A program made the translations under genes and the position numbers. Below, in pieces: positions 35,617 to 45,475 of a stretch of DNA of 64,000 nucleotides. Source of the DNA: Elizabethkingia argenteiflava (GTDB lineage Bacteria > Bacteroidota > Bacteroidia > Flavobacteriales > Weeksellaceae); the NCBI RefSeq assembly GCF_009904105.1, contig NZ_JAAABJ010000642.1:1-64000 (forward strand), given 5' to 3'. The first letter of the stretch is position 1. The number at the start of each line of letters is the position of its first letter. The notes beneath the pieces are model-generated. The model did not search any database. It was not told the origin of the DNA and was given only the letters and a program-made list of their open reading frames with translations.

Positions 35617-36051
35617 CTATTTTAAAAATTTACCTTGTCTGTCGAATCTCAAATTACGATTACTTTTTAGAGTGATGTCATATCGATCGGGTGTCTGCAT
35701 TATTTTTATCATGACATCTTCTGGATAATGGGTATTAATATAACTAATCATTGCCGGAGGTATAAAGCTTGTAGGCATCTGGGTTTCTTTAGCACTTATT
35801 TCTTTCCATCCACCATCGCTTTGAAAAGTTATTTCTACACCATTATTATATTTTACTGTATAATTTATATCGTTAGGGTTTTCAGCATTTTTAATATAAA
35901 TAAAAGGTCTGCCATTAATATGCTGATTTAAAAAAGACTGGGCTGAAGAAGGTAGTTGTGATTTGGGAATACTTTGCTTTTGCGCTATCATAAGATTGAT
36001 AGCCATTAAGGCTAAGGCAATCAAAGATTTTTTTAAGTGAATGATTCTCAT
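35617..36051 (-). CDS. secreted PepSY-like (beta-lactamase-inhibitor-like) protein
   Basis: 144 residues. The signal peptide ends around MAINLMIAQK. The mature part has the PepSY-like pattern of Bacteroidetes periplasmic proteins: QLPSSAQSFLNQHING, YTVKYNNGVEITFQSDGGWK, then IPPAMISYINTHYPED and YDITLKSNRNLRFDRQGKFL. Such proteins are small periplasmic folds of unknown function, often stress- or envelope-related. Transcribed alone; the typA terminator lies just upstream of it. Confidence 0.75.
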   Translation of the reverse strand: MRIIHLKKSLIALALMAINLMIAQKQSIPKSQLPSSAQSFLNQHINGRPFIYIKNAENPNDINYTVKYNNGVEITFQSDGGWKEISAKETQMPTSFIPPAMISYINTHYPEDVMIKIMQTPDRYDITLKSNRNLRFDRQGKFLK

Positions 36052-36111
36052 AATATAATGTTATAGTGTAGTGAAAAGGTAAGCTTTTTTTTCTAAAGAA
36101 AAAAGTATAAA

Positions 36112-36134
36112 AAAAGTCCCTAAAAGGGACTTTT
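36112..36134 (-). terminator. typA terminator
   Basis: AAAAGTCCC pairs with GGGACTTTT around a 5-base loop, 15 bases beyond the typA stop. T runs follow on the minus strand. Confidence 0.85.
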
Positions 36135-36148
36135 AAAAATATATTATA

Positions 36149-37960
36149 TTATGCTTGATCTTTGGCTATTCTCTCTGCACGTTTCCGCTCTTCTTCGGTG
36201 AGAATTTTTTTTCTCATGCGTATAAAATTTGGTGTTATCTCAATACACTCATCTTGTTGAATATATTCCATACATTCTTCTAGAGAGAGCAAGACTTTAG
36301 GTGCAATATTTCCATCCTTATCCTTTCCTGAGGCACGCATATTGTTGAGCTGTTTACCTTCTACAATATTGACAACCAAATCTCCAGGTTTATTTTGTTC
36401 TCCTACGATCATTCCGGTGTAAACATCTTCTCCTGGATCTACAAAAAACTTACCTCTATCCTGTAATTTTTCAATAGAATAGGCGGTTGTCATTCCTTGA
36501 GCTTTGCTCACCAAAACGCCGTTATTTCTCCCTGCAATGGAACCTTTAAAGGGTTTGTAATCAACAAAACGATGGGCCATAATAGCTTCACCAGCAGTAG
36601 CGGTAAGCATCTGTGAGCGTAGTCCGATGAGTCCCCTAGAAGGAATTTCAAATTCTAGATGCTGCATTTCTCCTTTAGTTTCCATGATATGAAGGTCACC
36701 CTTGCGTTGGGTAGCCAGATCGATCACTCTAGAGGCATATTCTTCGGGTACATCGACAACGAGTGATTCATAGGGTTCACATTTTTCGCCGTCAATATCT
36801 TTATAGATGACCTGAGGTTGCCCAATGGTTAATTCGTATCCTTCTCTTCTCATCGTTTCTATGAGTACAGATAGGTGTAGAATACCTCGTCCAAATACTA
36901 AAAAAGTGTTGGCGTCATCGGTTTGCTGAACCCTGAGCGCAAGATTTTTTTCTAACTCCTTTTCTAGTCGTTCTTTCAGGTGATTAGAGGTAACATATTT
37001 TCCATCTTTTCCAAAGAAAGGGGAGTTGTTAATCCCAAAAGTCATATTTAAAGTAGGTTCATCAATCGCGATTCTTTCTAAAGGTTCTGGATTTTCAAGA
37101 TTTACAAAAGTATCTCCAATTTGGAAGCTTTCAAAACCTACAATAGCACAGATATCTCCGGCTATCACTTCTTGGGTTTTCTTCTTGCCAAGTCCTTCAA
37201 AAACATAGAGTTCTTTTACTTTACCTTTTAGAATTTTACCGTCGGCTTGTGATAGACCTATCCATTCTCCTTCTTTAACACTTCCTCGGATAATTTTACC
37301 AACGGCTATTCTTCCTAAGAATGAAGAATAATCTAAAGATGTAATCTGCATTTGTAGATTGCCCTCAGTTACTTGAGGAGCAGGAACATGTTTTAATATA
37401 CCGTCTAATATCGGTAAAATATTATCTGATTCTTCTAATGAAGTATTAAACCATCCTTGTTTGGAAGATCCGTAGAAAGTAGGAAAATCTAATTGCTCTT
37501 CAGTAGCGTTTAAGTTAAAGAAAAGATCAAATACTTGATCGTGAACTTCTTCTGGACGACAGTTAGGCTTATCTACTTTATTGATCACCACAATAGGTTT
37601 TAAACCCAGTTCCAAAGCTTTCTGAAGAACAAACCGGGTTTGTGGCATTGGGCCTTCAAAGGCATCTACCAATAAAAGTACGCCGTCTGCCATTTTTAAT
37701 ACCCGTTCTACCTCGCCTCCAAAATCAGCGTGTCCAGGAGTGTCTATAACGTTTATTTTTATATCCTTATAAGTTACGGATATATTTTTTGATAAAATGG
37801 TAATACCACGCTCTCTCTCCAAGTCATTGTTATCCATAATCAGGTCTCCTGACTCTTGGTTTTCTCTAAAAACATGAGTAGCATGAATAATCTTGTCTAC
37901 TAATGTTGTCTTTCCATGGTCTACGTGTGCGATAATGGCAATATTTCTAATTTGCTGCAT
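36149..37960 (-). CDS. typA: ribosome-associated GTPase TypA/BipA
   Basis: 603 residues, the family's length. The GTPase domain has [13 protein letters not shown] (G1), the switch region [23 protein letters not shown] (G3) and NKVDKPNC (G4). EF-G-like domains follow, with [18 protein letters not shown], the [15 protein letters not shown] segment and the TypA-specific end [12 protein letters not shown]. It acts on the ribosome during 50S assembly and stress adaptation. Monocistronic, with a promoter box upstream and a strong terminator downstream. Confidence 0.96.
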   Translation of the reverse strand: MQQIRNIAIIAHVDHGKTTLVDKIIHATHVFRENQESGDLIMDNNDLERERGITILSKNISVTYKDIKINVIDTPGHADFGGEVERVLKMADGVLLLVDAFEGPMPQTRFVLQKALELGLKPIVVINKVDKPNCRPEEVHDQVFDLFFNLNATEEQLDFPTFYGSSKQGWFNTSLEESDNILPILDGILKHVPAPQVTEGNLQMQITSLDYSSFLGRIAVGKIIRGSVKEGEWIGLSQADGKILKGKVKELYVFEGLGKKKTQEVIAGDICAIVGFESFQIGDTFVNLENPEPLERIAIDEPTLNMTFGINNSPFFGKDGKYVTSNHLKERLEKELEKNLALRVQQTDDANTFLVFGRGILHLSVLIETMRREGYELTIGQPQVIYKDIDGEKCEPYESLVVDVPEEYASRVIDLATQRKGDLHIMETKGEMQHLEFEIPSRGLIGLRSQMLTATAGEAIMAHRFVDYKPFKGSIAGRNNGVLVSKAQGMTTAYSIEKLQDRGKFFVDPGEDVYTGMIVGEQNKPGDLVVNIVEGKQLNNMRASGKDKDGNIAPKVLLSLEECMEYIQQDECIEITPNFIRMRKKILTEEERKRAERIAKDQA

Positions 37961-37978
37961 AAAGGATTTTTACGGAGG

Positions 37979-37986
37979 CAAAGTTA
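37979..37986 (-). promoter_or_regulatory. -7 box for typA (TAACTTTG)
   Basis: TAACTTTG on the minus strand, 18 bases before the typA ATG. Confidence 0.5.
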
Positions 37987-38094
37987 CAATTTTTCTATTT
38001 TTTATTTTTAATATAAATAAAATTTATTTTTAGACACTCTATTACAAGGTATACAACTGGTGTTTATATTTTTTTACTTATCCTATAGAAGGCT

Positions 38095-39375
38095 TTATTT
38101 TAGATACCATTGTATTTTTTCTAAATGCTCGGGTTTGGCATTTAGTTTTTTTAACAAATCGCTTCGTTTGGGAAATGAGAGGCGATAAAATAATATTTTT
38201 TGAGCGTAAGATCTAAAATAGGGATGTTTTTTCAGAGCTACTTCATTTGTGGTTAGAAGATCTATTTTCTGAACCTTTTTAGGGTTTAATTCCATTGTTT
38301 GAATTAACTTTTGGGCTAAATTCTCATCAATATCATAGATCTCCCATACTTGTTCTTTTCGTACAAATCCCCCCAGGCTTCTCCTGAAGCTTATTAGTCT
38401 TGCGGCTGTTTTTTTGTCAAAACCAAAATCCCGTAATTGTTGAAAAGAGATGGAATTGAGATCTAAGTTTTCATTAATGGTTGAAATTACGTCTGTATCT
38501 GTAGTTTCTTTAAAATGAATCCAAGATTTTAATAGACTAAACTTTTCTGATGAAATGAGATAGCATTTTTGAACATCCTCTAAGGATTTGAATTGGCCTT
38601 TGAGGATTTTTTCTTTATAGCTTAAAATCCCTCGGGCTTGCTTTTCTGAAAAGCCTAATCTTTGCCAAGATGCTAAGTCCAGGTCATTGGGGTCGAAAAG
38701 TTTATTCAGTTTAGTCGAGCTATTTAAAGGCTGAGGCTTATTTATACGCTCAGGTAGCAGTAAAAAGGGGGCTAATTGTTGATATTCATGTTCGTTTATT
38801 ATAAAGCATTTTCTGAATTTCTCTTTAGATAGAAAGCTATTACCCAAGGATTTCTTGTATTTTAAAATAAATTTTGCCTGTCGTTCTGAAAAGCCTAAGT
38901 TCATCCAATCTCTTATAGTGTAGAGATCCGGATTAAATGGAGTTGTAACCTTCAAACTTCTATTTTTATGAAGAGTGGTAGGAGGCTTGTTGAAGGAATT
39001 GTGTAAAGGGAGTATGAGGTAGGGTTTTAGTTCTGCAAACTTTTCACTACTAATAGCAAAGCATGCTTCCAATTGTTTTGGGGAAATAAAGGAGCCCTTA
39101 CAAGCTTTTTCTTTATAATTCAGAATACTTTGCGCTTGCTTCGGTGTAAATCCTAACTTTATCCATTCTTTGTAGGTAAGATCATTGGGATTAAATTTAG
39201 AAAGTAGAAGAGGTTCTGCAACTAAAGGGATCAACTTTGCTTCTTCTTCTGGCTGGAGGATTTTAGATTTTTTGTAACAATAGAAGCAAAGCTCCAGTAC
39301 AAGTATAAAAAAGCCTATTGCAGTTAAACCTAGCCACTGCTTCTTCCTCATCTGTATGGATAGCTGAGATCTCAT
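38095..39375 (-). CDS. membrane-anchored protein with four helix-hairpin-helix repeats
   Basis: 426 residues. After a transmembrane anchor (about 14-34) come four repeat units of roughly 65 residues near 61-125, 146-207, 227-289 and 303-365. Each begins with a FNPNDLTYKEWIKLGF-like phrase, continues xxQAxxIxxYKK, and ends with a second helix pair (KQLEACFAIS, KFRKCFIIN, EDVQKCYLIS, KEQVWEIYDI). Such ComEA-like helix-hairpin-helix modules bind DNA backbone without sequence preference. The anchor puts the repeats outside the cytoplasm, which would suit a role in DNA uptake or envelope DNA contact; this is inference. It is 72 bases downstream of the MerR gene on the same strand. Confidence 0.75.
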   Translation of the reverse strand: MRSQLSIQMRKKQWLGLTAIGFFILVLELCFYCYKKSKILQPEEEAKLIPLVAEPLLLSKFNPNDLTYKEWIKLGFTPKQAQSILNYKEKACKGSFISPKQLEACFAISSEKFAELKPYLILPLHNSFNKPPTTLHKNRSLKVTTPFNPDLYTIRDWMNLGFSERQAKFILKYKKSLGNSFLSKEKFRKCFIINEHEYQQLAPFLLLPERINKPQPLNSSTKLNKLFDPNDLDLASWQRLGFSEKQARGILSYKEKILKGQFKSLEDVQKCYLISSEKFSLLKSWIHFKETTDTDVISTINENLDLNSISFQQLRDFGFDKKTAARLISFRRSLGGFVRKEQVWEIYDIDENLAQKLIQTMELNPKKVQKIDLLTTNEVALKKHPYFRSYAQKILFYRLSFPKRSDLLKKLNAKPEHLEKIQWYLK

Positions 39376-39447
39376 AGATTACTATATTAATTGCTACCAG
39401 TTTGCATTATAAAAATTAAAATGCTTTTTTCATAAGTTTTTTTCCTT

Positions 39448-39792
39448 TTAGATTTTTTCTATATCGGCTAAGGAATTCTTAATTTTTAACAACTCCGCTT
39501 TTACAAACTCCAATCGATCAATTATTTCTACCGTCTTTTCTAGCTTAGAATTGGTATTTAATGCAATTTTTGCACCTTCCAACGTATATCCTTTTTCTTT
39601 TACCAGATGGTAAATTATTTTTAAATTTTTAATATCCTCACTCGTAAAGTAGCGGTTTCCTTTTTTGTTTTTCTTGGGTTTTATAATACTGAACTCTTGT
39701 TCCCAATAGCGTAGTAAAGAAGTATTAACTTGGAAGGCTTTGGCTACCTCCCCAATAGAATAATATAGTTTTTCTGGTAATTCTATTTTCAT
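39448..39792 (-). CDS. MerR-family regulator without effector domain
   Basis: 114 residues. The MerR winged helix fills the first 75 residues: YYSIGEVAKAFQVNTSLLRY, WEQEFSIIKPKKNKKGNRYF, EDIKNLKIIYHLVKEKGYTL. After it only a short coiled coil remains, with no metal- or ligand-binding domain, as in many small flavobacterial MerR proteins. It probably forms an operon with the helix-hairpin-helix gene. Targets unknown. Confidence 0.85.
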   Translation of the reverse strand: MKIELPEKLYYSIGEVAKAFQVNTSLLRYWEQEFSIIKPKKNKKGNRYFTSEDIKNLKIIYHLVKEKGYTLEGAKIALNTNSKLEKTVEIIDRLEFVKAELLKIKNSLADIEKI

Positions 39793-39806
39793 GGTTTTGT
39801 TCTAAG

Positions 39807-39814
39807 CAAAGTTA
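39807..39814 (-). promoter_or_regulatory. -7 box for the MerR gene (TAACTTTG)
   Basis: TAACTTTG on the minus strand, 14 bases before the MerR ATG; the same box sequence as at typA. Confidence 0.5.
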
Positions 39815-39971
39815 ACTATTTTTAATGATTCAACATTAAGATAGTTTAAATTTTTGCTAACTCTAAAAGTGTATTTTTTAAACTAATTTTTAGTTTTAAA
39901 TTATTTAATTATGTTAAATTTACATAATACTATATTTTGTAACTTGTTACGGTTTAAAAAAAGAAATCAAT

Positions 39972-40688
39972 ATGCTTAAAAAAAAATGTAAAACTTTGTG
40001 TTTTTGCTTACTATCCGTAGGGACGGGTTTATGTGCTCAGAATAGACTTAAACTCGATTTGGATGCAGGCCCTATTTATAGTGTACTCAATACCAACCGC
40101 TCCAATTTAACACAAATAAAAGATGTGGGGCAGTACGGAGTGGGGGTCAATCTGGGAGCAGAATATAAAATTTGGAAAACACTTTTCGTATCCAGTGGAA
40201 TTTCTTTTCATCAAAAAAACTTTAAAATTGAAGGGTTTGAGAGAAAAGAAGGAAAGTATACCAAAGAGACGAATAACTTTCTTAGTTTTCCATTATTAGT
40301 AGGAGGATATATTTTAGAGGTCCCACAGGGGAACTCTGGGGTATGGCTTAAAGTAGCAGGAGGTATGTACACTGATTATTGGTTAACCAGAAAACGTACA
40401 GGAAATTATATGGTGTTTACAGAATTGCAGGAAGATGGTAGTTTTAATGAAACTGTGGTGACCGAAAAATATAATTTTAAAGAGAATGAGAATCAGCTTA
40501 ACCGTTTCGGATATGGATTGCAAGGACAAGCTCAGCTGGGATACTCTTTTAAAAGTATGAATATCTATGCGGCCTATAACGGATATTATGGGCTTTCGGA
40601 TATCAATAAGGCCAATAGAGATACAGATCAGGAAACGAAGATTCGAAGCTATATGCTTTCCATAGGGGTTTCATGTAAGTTGAATTAA
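39972..40688 (+). CDS. PorT-like outer-membrane barrel protein
   Basis: 238 residues. A signal peptide ends around GTGLCAQN, followed by an eight-strand-type barrel: LKLDLDAGPIYSVLNT, GVGVNLGAEYKIW, TLFVSSGISFHQKNF, FLSFPLLVGGYIL, ending YMLSIGVSCKLN. This is the outer-membrane beta-barrel/PorT domain common in Bacteroidetes. The name does not mean it belongs to the type IX secretion system, for which no other gene is present here. It lies 15 bases before an S41 peptidase lipoprotein gene, so the two are likely co-transcribed. Confidence 0.75.
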   Translation: MLKKKCKTLCFCLLSVGTGLCAQNRLKLDLDAGPIYSVLNTNRSNLTQIKDVGQYGVGVNLGAEYKIWKTLFVSSGISFHQKNFKIEGFERKEGKYTKETNNFLSFPLLVGGYILEVPQGNSGVWLKVAGGMYTDYWLTRKRTGNYMVFTELQEDGSFNETVVTEKYNFKENENQLNRFGYGLQGQAQLGYSFKSMNIYAAYNGYYGLSDINKANRDTDQETKIRSYMLSIGVSCKLN

Positions 40689-40703
40689 ATAAACTAATAA
40701 ATT

Positions 40704-42380
40704 ATGACTAAAATAAATTTTAATAAAAAAATAATTTTTGGGCTAGGACTTTTTTTTATTCTGGGGTCGTTTAGCTCTTCTTGTGTAAGTGATGAAGATG
40801 TTACTATTACCCAACCTGAACTATATAGTGATGATGATGTGAAATCCTATGCTGATTTGTTTAAGATTTTTTGGACGGCCATGGATCAGCGTTATAATTA
40901 TTTTTATGAACAGAAGCGAAAAGATGGGATGAATTGGAATGATATATACAGTAAATACTATCCTAAATTTCAAGCTTTAAAATCTTTTCAAAGAGGAGAT
41001 AATTTTACAGATAAAGAAATTTCGGAGGATTCAAAAAAAGCGATACAATACTTTACCGAGATTATAGATCCTATTATAGATAGGCATTTTTCTGTGGATA
41101 TACTACTTAATGGATCCAAAACAACCTATATAAAAAAGAACTTCAGAGGAGGAATGAGTGAAAAACCTCATAACATTTATAGATTTGATAAGAAGTATGC
41201 CTATATGAAAGATCGTCTTCAGACAACCGCTAAGCTGCAGGTGCCTGAGTTATTATTGGCGGGTAATTTAAAATCAAATCCGGATATTTATTATTTTAGC
41301 TTTAGTGAATATGTTTTGTCTAAATATTTCCAAATCAAACTTGCTGATAAATATCTGAGTCCAGACCCAGGTAATATTTATTTACTAACAGAGGCTGAAA
41401 TTGAGAAAAATCCGCGTTTAAATGCAATTAAAGACATAAATTTCAGAAATAAGGTCAAGAGTTTCACCCTCAATATATGGAGGAAGTGGAATTCCCTCGC
41501 AAAGGCCGAAGAGGTTAAGCGTTTTAATGAGCAGGTCGATATCTTTAACAATACAGAAGAGGTAACAGATCAGCTTTTATATACTGCTGAAGAAGCTCTT
41601 AAAAAGTACTACAGCATGCCACTTTATGATCAAAAATTTAATTATCAGCCAGTTTATAACAGTGAAAGTAGAGACTATATACAATGGTTCATGCATCGTA
41701 TGGATGAATATGTAAAATTCGCATATGAAAAAATAAATTTTGGAAGGGCGGTTTTTGAAGTTAATGAAAAAGGTCCTTTTTATAAAAACTTTCTTAATCC
41801 TCTACATCAAGGGAAAATAAAAAAACTCATTCTAGATTTAAGAGGTAATGGGGGAGGAAATGTAATGGATGCCAGATTTTTTGTAGATCGATTGATTACC
41901 AAAAGTGCAGTATGGGGCTATCAAAGAACTAAACAGGGGAATGGTCGATTTAATTATACCCCGTGGATACCGATGCACACGAAAACACATAAATTTGGGC
42001 TACCATCTAACATTCCTATAGTGGTATTAACCGATAAAGGGAGCTTCAGTATGGCGGAGATAACGACTTTAATGTTAAAGAGCCAGGGCTCACAAGTGAT
42101 TTCAATGGGAGACTATAGCGGCGGAGCAACTGCAGGTTTGGGATCTTCAGATCTATTTAATGGAGGGCTTACTTCTAAAGTAACCTCTTATCTTGACTTT
42201 TATATGCCTATGATGGCTACGAAAGATGTGAGTGGCAAAGTAGTGGAAGGAATTGGCGTGAAACCTAATGTTTATATAGGACCACCTTCAGACGCTGAAG
42301 TAGAGCAGATGAAAGCCTCTCCCAAAACCTTTGTGGATAAAGTAATGTTAAAAGCCATAGAACATCTTTCTTCAAAATAA
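40704..42380 (+). CDS. S41 family (C-terminal processing) peptidase lipoprotein
   Basis: 558 residues. A lipoprotein signal ends in SFSSSC, so the enzyme should be lipid-anchored outside the cytoplasm. A long helical N-terminal region (to about 340) is followed by an S41 core: KKLILDLRGNGGGNVMDARF, then PIVVLTDKGSFSMAEIT with the nucleophile serine, and MGDYSGGATAGLG. No clear PDZ domain is visible. Probably processes or degrades envelope proteins; a surface role together with the preceding barrel is inference. Confidence 0.82.
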   Translation: MTKINFNKKIIFGLGLFFILGSFSSSCVSDEDVTITQPELYSDDDVKSYADLFKIFWTAMDQRYNYFYEQKRKDGMNWNDIYSKYYPKFQALKSFQRGDNFTDKEISEDSKKAIQYFTEIIDPIIDRHFSVDILLNGSKTTYIKKNFRGGMSEKPHNIYRFDKKYAYMKDRLQTTAKLQVPELLLAGNLKSNPDIYYFSFSEYVLSKYFQIKLADKYLSPDPGNIYLLTEAEIEKNPRLNAIKDINFRNKVKSFTLNIWRKWNSLAKAEEVKRFNEQVDIFNNTEEVTDQLLYTAEEALKKYYSMPLYDQKFNYQPVYNSESRDYIQWFMHRMDEYVKFAYEKINFGRAVFEVNEKGPFYKNFLNPLHQGKIKKLILDLRGNGGGNVMDARFFVDRLITKSAVWGYQRTKQGNGRFNYTPWIPMHTKTHKFGLPSNIPIVVLTDKGSFSMAEITTLMLKSQGSQVISMGDYSGGATAGLGSSDLFNGGLTSKVTSYLDFYMPMMATKDVSGKVVEGIGVKPNVYIGPPSDAEVEQMKASPKTFVDKVMLKAIEHLSSK

Positions 42381-42481
42381 TAGAATTTTATGAATTAAAA
42401 TATACGGATGAATCTGCATATTTTTTTATAGTCTCTAGCGACTATTTTTATATTCTCCTAAACAATATAGTTGAAAAATTG

Positions 42482-42489
42482 TATATTTG
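42482..42489 (+). promoter_or_regulatory. -7 box for rpsA (TATATTTG)
   Basis: TATATTTG, 118 bases upstream of the rpsA ATG. It predicts a leader of about 110 bases, long compared with its neighbours, which may carry S1 autoregulation. Confidence 0.5.
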
Positions 42490-42607
42490 CACCGCTTTTT
42501 GTGGATAAGCTTTGGCAAAGTATATATTTTATCATTAACATCTTCCGGATCCTTTGGATACATTGAGCCAAAGAACAGAGGTAAACGGAATACAAACATT
42601 TTAGAAA

Positions 42608-44386
42608 ATGTCAAAAGAGACAAATTCAGCAGAGGTTCTTTTGAACCAAAACGTAACGCCAGAACAATTTGATTGGGAATCTTTCGAAAGTGGTCTAAAT
42701 GCAGAGGATAGAAAAGAAAAGAACGAATTAGAGGAAATCTACAAAGGTTCTCTTAATGATCTTGAGGACAATGATGTTCTTGTAGGAAAAGTTGTAAGAT
42801 TAACAGACAAGGAGGCTATTGTAGATATTAACTTCAAGTCTGAAGGGGTTATATCTCTTAATGAATTCCGTTACAATCAAGGCCTTAAAGTAGGAGATGA
42901 GGTTGAGGTAATGGTGGACAGAAGAGAAGATAAGTCTGGACAGTTACAGCTTTCTCATAAAAAAGCCAGAACGCTTAGAGCGTGGGATAAAGTTAATGAA
43001 TACCACGAGTCTGGTGAAATTGTAAACGGTTTTGTGAAATCCAGAACTAAAGGGGGTATGATTGTAGATGTATTTGGCATTGAAGCTTTCTTACCTGGTT
43101 CACAAATCGATGTTAAGCCTATTAAAGACTATGACCAGTTTGTAGGTAAAACTATGGAATTCAAAATTGTTAAAATCAATCATGAATTCAAGAATGTGGT
43201 AGTTTCTCATAAAGCGCTTATCGAAGCGGATATCGAAGGTCAGAAAAAAGAAATCATCGCACAATTAGAGAAAGGTCAGGTTCTTGAAGGGACGGTTAAG
43301 AATATCACTTCTTATGGTGTGTTTATTGATCTTGGAGGTGTGGATGGTCTTATTCATATTACTGATCTTTCTTGGTCTAGAGTGAATCACCCTTCTGAAA
43401 TCCTTGAAGATGGACAAACCGTTAAGGTGGTTATTCTTGACTTTGATGATGAAAAAACCAGAATTCAATTGGGTATGAAGCAGCTTGAAGCTCATCCTTG
43501 GGATGCACTGGATGCCAATCTTAAAGTAGGAGATAGAGTAAAAGGTAAGGTTGTCGTGCTTGCAGACTATGGTGCTTTTGTTGAAATCGCTCCAGGAGTG
43601 GAAGGTCTTATCCACGTATCGGAGATGTCCTGGTCTACACATTTAAGAAGCGCTGGTGATTTTGTGAAAATCGGAGATGAAGTTGAAGCTGAAGTACTTA
43701 CCATCGATAGAGAAGACAGAAAAATATCTTTAGGTATTAAACAATTAACTCAAGATCCTTGGGCGAATATTCAGGAAAAATACCCTGTGGAATCTCAACA
43801 TAAAGGTACAGTAAGAAACTTTACTAATTTTGGTGTATTTGTAGAATTAGAGGAGGGGATAGATGGCTTAATTTATATTTCCGATCTCTCTTGGACAAAG
43901 AAAATCAAACACCCATCTGAGTTCTGCAGTGTAGGAGATGTGCTGGATGTTGTAGTATTAGAGCTTGATTTGGATAATAGAAGAATTTCATTAGGACACA
44001 AGCAGTTACAACAAAACCCTTGGGATAAATTTGAAGTTAAGTATGTAGAAGGAAGCGTACATACGGGTAAAGCGGTAGACGTTTTTGATAAAGGGGCTAA
44101 TGTTCAATTTGAAGATCCGGAAGTAGAAGCTTTTGCGCCTGCAAGACTTTTAGAAAAAGAAGATGGTTCTAAAATTAAAAAAGGTGAAGAAGCCGAATTC
44201 AAGGTAATTGAATTTAATAAAGAATTCAAGAGAGTAGTCGTTTCTCATACTGGAATTTTCAGAGAAGAAGAGAGAAAGAATGTTAAAGAAACTAAAACTT
44301 CTTCTTCAAATAACGAAGAGAAAGCAACTTTAGGAGATATTGATGCGCTTGCAGAATTAAAAAGAAAAATGGAAGAAGGTAAATAA
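42608..44386 (+). CDS. rpsA: 30S ribosomal protein S1
   Basis: 592 residues with repeated S1 RNA-binding domains: repeats begin near VGKVVRLTDKEAIVDINF, VNGFVKSRTKGGMIVDVFG, LEGTVKNITSYGVFIDLGGV, VKGKVVVLADYGAFVEIAPG, HKGTVRNFTNFGVFVELEEG and HTGKAVDVFDKGANVQFED. Six domains is the full complement. S1 delivers mRNA to the 30S subunit, though Bacteroidetes rely little on Shine-Dalgarno sites. The acidic N-terminus and lysine-rich C-terminal tail are normal for the phylum. A strong terminator follows. Confidence 0.96.
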   Translation: MSKETNSAEVLLNQNVTPEQFDWESFESGLNAEDRKEKNELEEIYKGSLNDLEDNDVLVGKVVRLTDKEAIVDINFKSEGVISLNEFRYNQGLKVGDEVEVMVDRREDKSGQLQLSHKKARTLRAWDKVNEYHESGEIVNGFVKSRTKGGMIVDVFGIEAFLPGSQIDVKPIKDYDQFVGKTMEFKIVKINHEFKNVVVSHKALIEADIEGQKKEIIAQLEKGQVLEGTVKNITSYGVFIDLGGVDGLIHITDLSWSRVNHPSEILEDGQTVKVVILDFDDEKTRIQLGMKQLEAHPWDALDANLKVGDRVKGKVVVLADYGAFVEIAPGVEGLIHVSEMSWSTHLRSAGDFVKIGDEVEAEVLTIDREDRKISLGIKQLTQDPWANIQEKYPVESQHKGTVRNFTNFGVFVELEEGIDGLIYISDLSWTKKIKHPSEFCSVGDVLDVVVLELDLDNRRISLGHKQLQQNPWDKFEVKYVEGSVHTGKAVDVFDKGANVQFEDPEVEAFAPARLLEKEDGSKIKKGEEAEFKVIEFNKEFKRVVVSHTGIFREEERKNVKETKTSSSNNEEKATLGDIDALAELKRKMEEGK

Positions 44387-44406
44387 TCCCGGTATTCATT
44401 TTATAT

Positions 44407-44438
44407 AAAAAAGCTGTCTCGTTAGAGACAGCTTTTTT
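44407..44438 (+). terminator. rpsA terminator
   Basis: A perfect 14-base stem, AAAAAAGCTGTCTC with GAGACAGCTTTTTT, and a GTTA loop, 21 bases after the rpsA stop. Confidence 0.9.
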
Positions 44439-44470
44439 ATAGAATAGGGATTTAATTAGCAATTTTATTG

Positions 44471-44478
44471 TACCTTTG
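44471..44478 (+). promoter_or_regulatory. -7 box for the EamA gene (TACCTTTG)
   Basis: TACCTTTG, 31 bases before the GTG start at 44510. Confidence 0.5.
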
Positions 44479-44509
44479 CCGCCTGTAAAAATAGAGTAAA
44501 TAAAGAGCG

Positions 44510-45475
44510 GTGCAGAAAAAAAATATACTAAAAGGTGTTTTATTTGTAGGATTAGGAGCTGGGATCTATGGGATGCTGGCCACTTTTGTAAAATTAGCCT
44601 ATCATAATGGATATACTACAGCAGAGATTACTACCTCACAGTTTGTATGGGGTATCATTGGTCTCTTTATACTGAATTTAATACAAGGCCTATTTCAAAA
44701 GACACCAGCAGAAAAAGCTCAGAAGAAAGATCTGAAAAAATTATTACTGGCCGGAACTTCATTGGGGTGTACGAGCTTATTTTACTATCTTTCAGTACAA
44801 TATATAAATGTATCGATAGCGATTGTTTTATTAATGCAATCGGTATGGTTTAGTGTAGTAGTAGAGAGTGTGTTAAATAAAAAATTACCTGGTCTGGGTA
44901 AAGTGATGGCCGTTATCATGGTACTAATAGGAACTGTACTGGCTACTAATCTCATCAATATGGAGATTAAGCTAGATATTAGGGGAATTGTTTGGGGATT
45001 ATTAGCTGCCGTTTCCTATACAGTGACGATGTTTACTTCTAACACCATCGCCACCTATTTGCCTGTTTTTCGTAAAAGTCTTATACAGCTTTTAGGGGGG
45101 AGCATTATCATTTTAATTTTCTTATTATTCTCTCAGATAGGACCTTATTATTCAGAAGTCTTAAAAAACTTTTATTTGCATTTTAGCCACAATTTAGAAG
45201 GTGTTCATGATTTCAATTTCTCCATATTATGGACCTATGGTTTATTTTTAGCCATTTTTGGCACCATTGTTCCGCCTATATTTTTTAATTTAGGATTTCC
45301 AAATGCGGGATTAGGTTTAGGAAGTATAGTTTCTTCTCTTGAACTTCCGATCTCTGTAGGTATGGCATTTATAATTTTAGGTGAAAAAGTAGCGTTTATT
45401 CAGTGGTTAGGAATTGTATTGATACTATTGGCTATTGTATTAATGAACTTACCGGCTCTCCTAAAAAAGAAATAA
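44510..45475 (+). CDS. EamA/DMT family transporter (intact paralogue)
   Basis: 321 residues, ten predicted transmembrane helices. Start: GTG at 44510, since a stop lies three codons upstream and any ATG further in would remove the first helix (GVLFVGLGAGIYGMLATFVK). Recognisable segments: LLLAGTSLGCTSLFYYLSVQ, IVLLMQSVWFSVVVE, IRGIVWGLLAAVSYTVTM, FGTIVPPIFFNLGFP and GLGSIVSSLELPISV. The same segments, in the same order, make up the broken gene at 6318-7200. Substrate unknown. Confidence 0.88.
   Translation: MQKKNILKGVLFVGLGAGIYGMLATFVKLAYHNGYTTAEITTSQFVWGIIGLFILNLIQGLFQKTPAEKAQKKDLKKLLLAGTSLGCTSLFYYLSVQYINVSIAIVLLMQSVWFSVVVESVLNKKLPGLGKVMAVIMVLIGTVLATNLINMEIKLDIRGIVWGLLAAVSYTVTMFTSNTIATYLPVFRKSLIQLLGGSIIILIFLLFSQIGPYYSEVLKNFYLHFSHNLEGVHDFNFSILWTYGLFLAIFGTIVPPIFFNLGFPNAGLGLGSIVSSLELPISVGMAFIILGEKVAFIQWLGIVLILLAIVLMNLPALLKKK

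Noticed and set aside
39972-40688. Type IX secretion component PorT
   Set aside because: Only the generic barrel domain is shared; no other secretion genes lie here, so I kept the call at PorT-like barrel.
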